This document shows positions 19,877 to 20,519 of a stretch of 20,519 nt of DNA, in pieces. Position 1 is the first letter of the stretch; each line of letters starts with the position of its first letter. The DNA lies in assembly GCA_001579985.1 (NCBI GenBank), contig LRSR01003024.1:1-20519 (forward strand). The letters run 5' to 3'. The position numbers and the translations under genes are program-made. The notes under the pieces are model-generated. The model ran no database searches, was not told the origin of the DNA, and was given only the letters and a program-made list of their open reading frames with translations. This DNA comes from Hypsibius dujardini (Eukaryota > Tardigrada > Eutardigrada > Parachela > Hypsibiidae).

Positions 19877-20519
19877 AACAAACAGGCAGACAAATAGACA
19901 GGCAGGCAGACAGACAGACAGACAGATAGGCAGGCAGGCAGGCAGACAGACACATAAAGCCAGACACGATAGCACACCTCATTAGTTGAGCACAGTTTCC
20001 AATGCACCCGTCGGGAATCTCCGCAATTAGCCCTGTGGCGGTAGTCATCAACGGAATAATAAAACCAGCACCTTCCCGCAACATGGACTGCCGACTCTCT
20101 AGACCATAGGAGGAAACGCAAACCTTAAAAAGAAACACACCAAACGGGAGGTAGCACGACTCCACATACCCGAGCGATCAAGTTCGAGACACTTGAACAG
20201 GCCGAAAGAAGCATCGAGAACGGCGTCCAGGGTGAGAATCCAAACGTCGGTATCCTGTAAAACATACAATTCAAAAAACCAAATCTGTCACCGTCAAAAA
20301 TAATACCTAAAAATATCAATAGACAAATAATTCCTTGTTGAAAGAACAAACAAGAACACGTTTAAGAACACGTATAAGAACAAATAAGAACACATAAGAA
20401 CATAAGCTCTGCCAATAAGAACATTAAGTCCATCGAACGTAAGCTCTGCTCATTACATCTCAAATCAAGGCGTGACTGTTGCAGCATCCCAATTCCAAAA
20501 GTAAACTGACCTGCGGTTG
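18857..20519 (-). CDS. 3' part of an unidentified minus-strand gene (partial at window edge)
   Basis: Exons inferred in transcript order: the end of an exon at 20519-20511 (donor GTCAGT), then 20254-20170, 20098-19978, 19261-19221, possibly 19157-19106, and 19040-18857 ending in TAA. Exon 20254 reads DTDVWILTLDAVLDASFGLF and joins in phase to ESRQSMLREGAGF, then LMR joins QLDNYIAENQRLL. The last exon reads ALFKTFGREMLPAVDRPEF and ends METGS-like residues before the stop (GSGMEAVAR). Joining the last two clear exons directly breaks frame; a 52-nt exon at 19157-19106 restores it, but it is pyrimidine-rich and unproven. Alternating hydrophobic helices suggest an all-helical, perhaps HEAT/ARM-like, C-terminus; that is a guess. 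I do not recognise the family. Confidence 0.55.
19276..19420. repeat. CTGT/CTGA array in an intron of the right-end gene
   Basis: CTGT, CTGC and CTGA units on the + strand, immediately upstream (in transcript sense) of the exon 19261-19221 in the intron 19977-19262. Confidence 0.88.
19805..19955. repeat. ACAG/GCAG array in an intron of the right-end gene
   Basis: ACAG, ACAA and GCAG units on the + strand, in the same intron (19977-19262) as the CTGT array at 19276-19420 but in opposite orientation. The two could pair within one intron. Confidence 0.9.
20338..20412. repeat. Short AAGAACA-based tandem repeat
   Basis: About six irregular copies of TAAGAACA with spacing of 10-15 bp, in the intron upstream of exon 20254-20170. 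AAGCTCTGC occurs just after it (about 20404) and again about 40 bp later. Confidence 0.75.

Noticed and set aside
20099-20123. Alternative acceptor at 20124 for the right-end gene
   Set aside because: Using it forces either the less natural frame starting GLRFLLW or a different frame in the previous exon. The acceptor ending at 20099 joins the two protein-like frames exactly.

Overview
This window looks like nuclear DNA of an invertebrate animal. Its genes are split by GT-AG introns, most of them short (about 60 to 430 bp). The three recognisable products are eukaryotic or metazoan: the TFIIH/repair helicase XPD (ERCC2), the condensin II kleisin NCAPH2, and a rhodopsin-class receptor of the GnRH/AKH/corazonin group. 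The receptor type favours a protostome, but I cannot name the phylum or species. No bacterial, phage or viral gene was seen. Introns and intergenic spaces are saturated with low-complexity arrays built on ACAG/CTGT, with GATT/AATC, CAGT and CTGTGT variants. Most long open frames in the window (proteins made of repeated Ser-Val-Cys-Leu or Asp-Arg-Gln-Thr) are these arrays read through.

Layout: (1) 1-330 holds what look like the last two coding exons of an unidentified + strand gene. (2) 1022-5486, minus strand, is a complete XPD gene in ten coding exons giving 761 residues, colinear with human XPD over the residues checked. (3) 5487-6221 separates the XPD and NCAPH2 start codons, which are head to head, so it probably holds both promoters. 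(4) 6222-9495, plus strand, is NCAPH2 in four exons (719 residues). (5) 9496-12025 is intergenic and rich in CTGT/ACAG arrays. (6) 12026-17012, plus strand, is a complete seven-exon receptor gene (397 residues); one intron carries a probable hAT-type MITE with a target-site duplication. (7) 17013-18856 is intergenic, with CTGTGT and CTGT arrays and a diverged 66-bp direct repeat. (8) 18857-20519, minus strand, is the 3' end of a gene I cannot identify.

The genes do not form a pathway; they are ordinary independent animal genes. XPD and NCAPH2, both broadly expressed nuclear functions, may share a divergent promoter. I found no convincing new multi-gene system. The most unusual features are structural. 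Complementary tetranucleotide arrays sit in opposite orientation in the introns flanking the two largest XPD exons. An NCAPH2 intron is filled by three tandem hairpin units. The repeat families switch from CTGT-type to GATT-type around the divergent promoter. Exon boundaries were found by eye from splice consensus, reading phase and protein similarity; no alignment or search was run.
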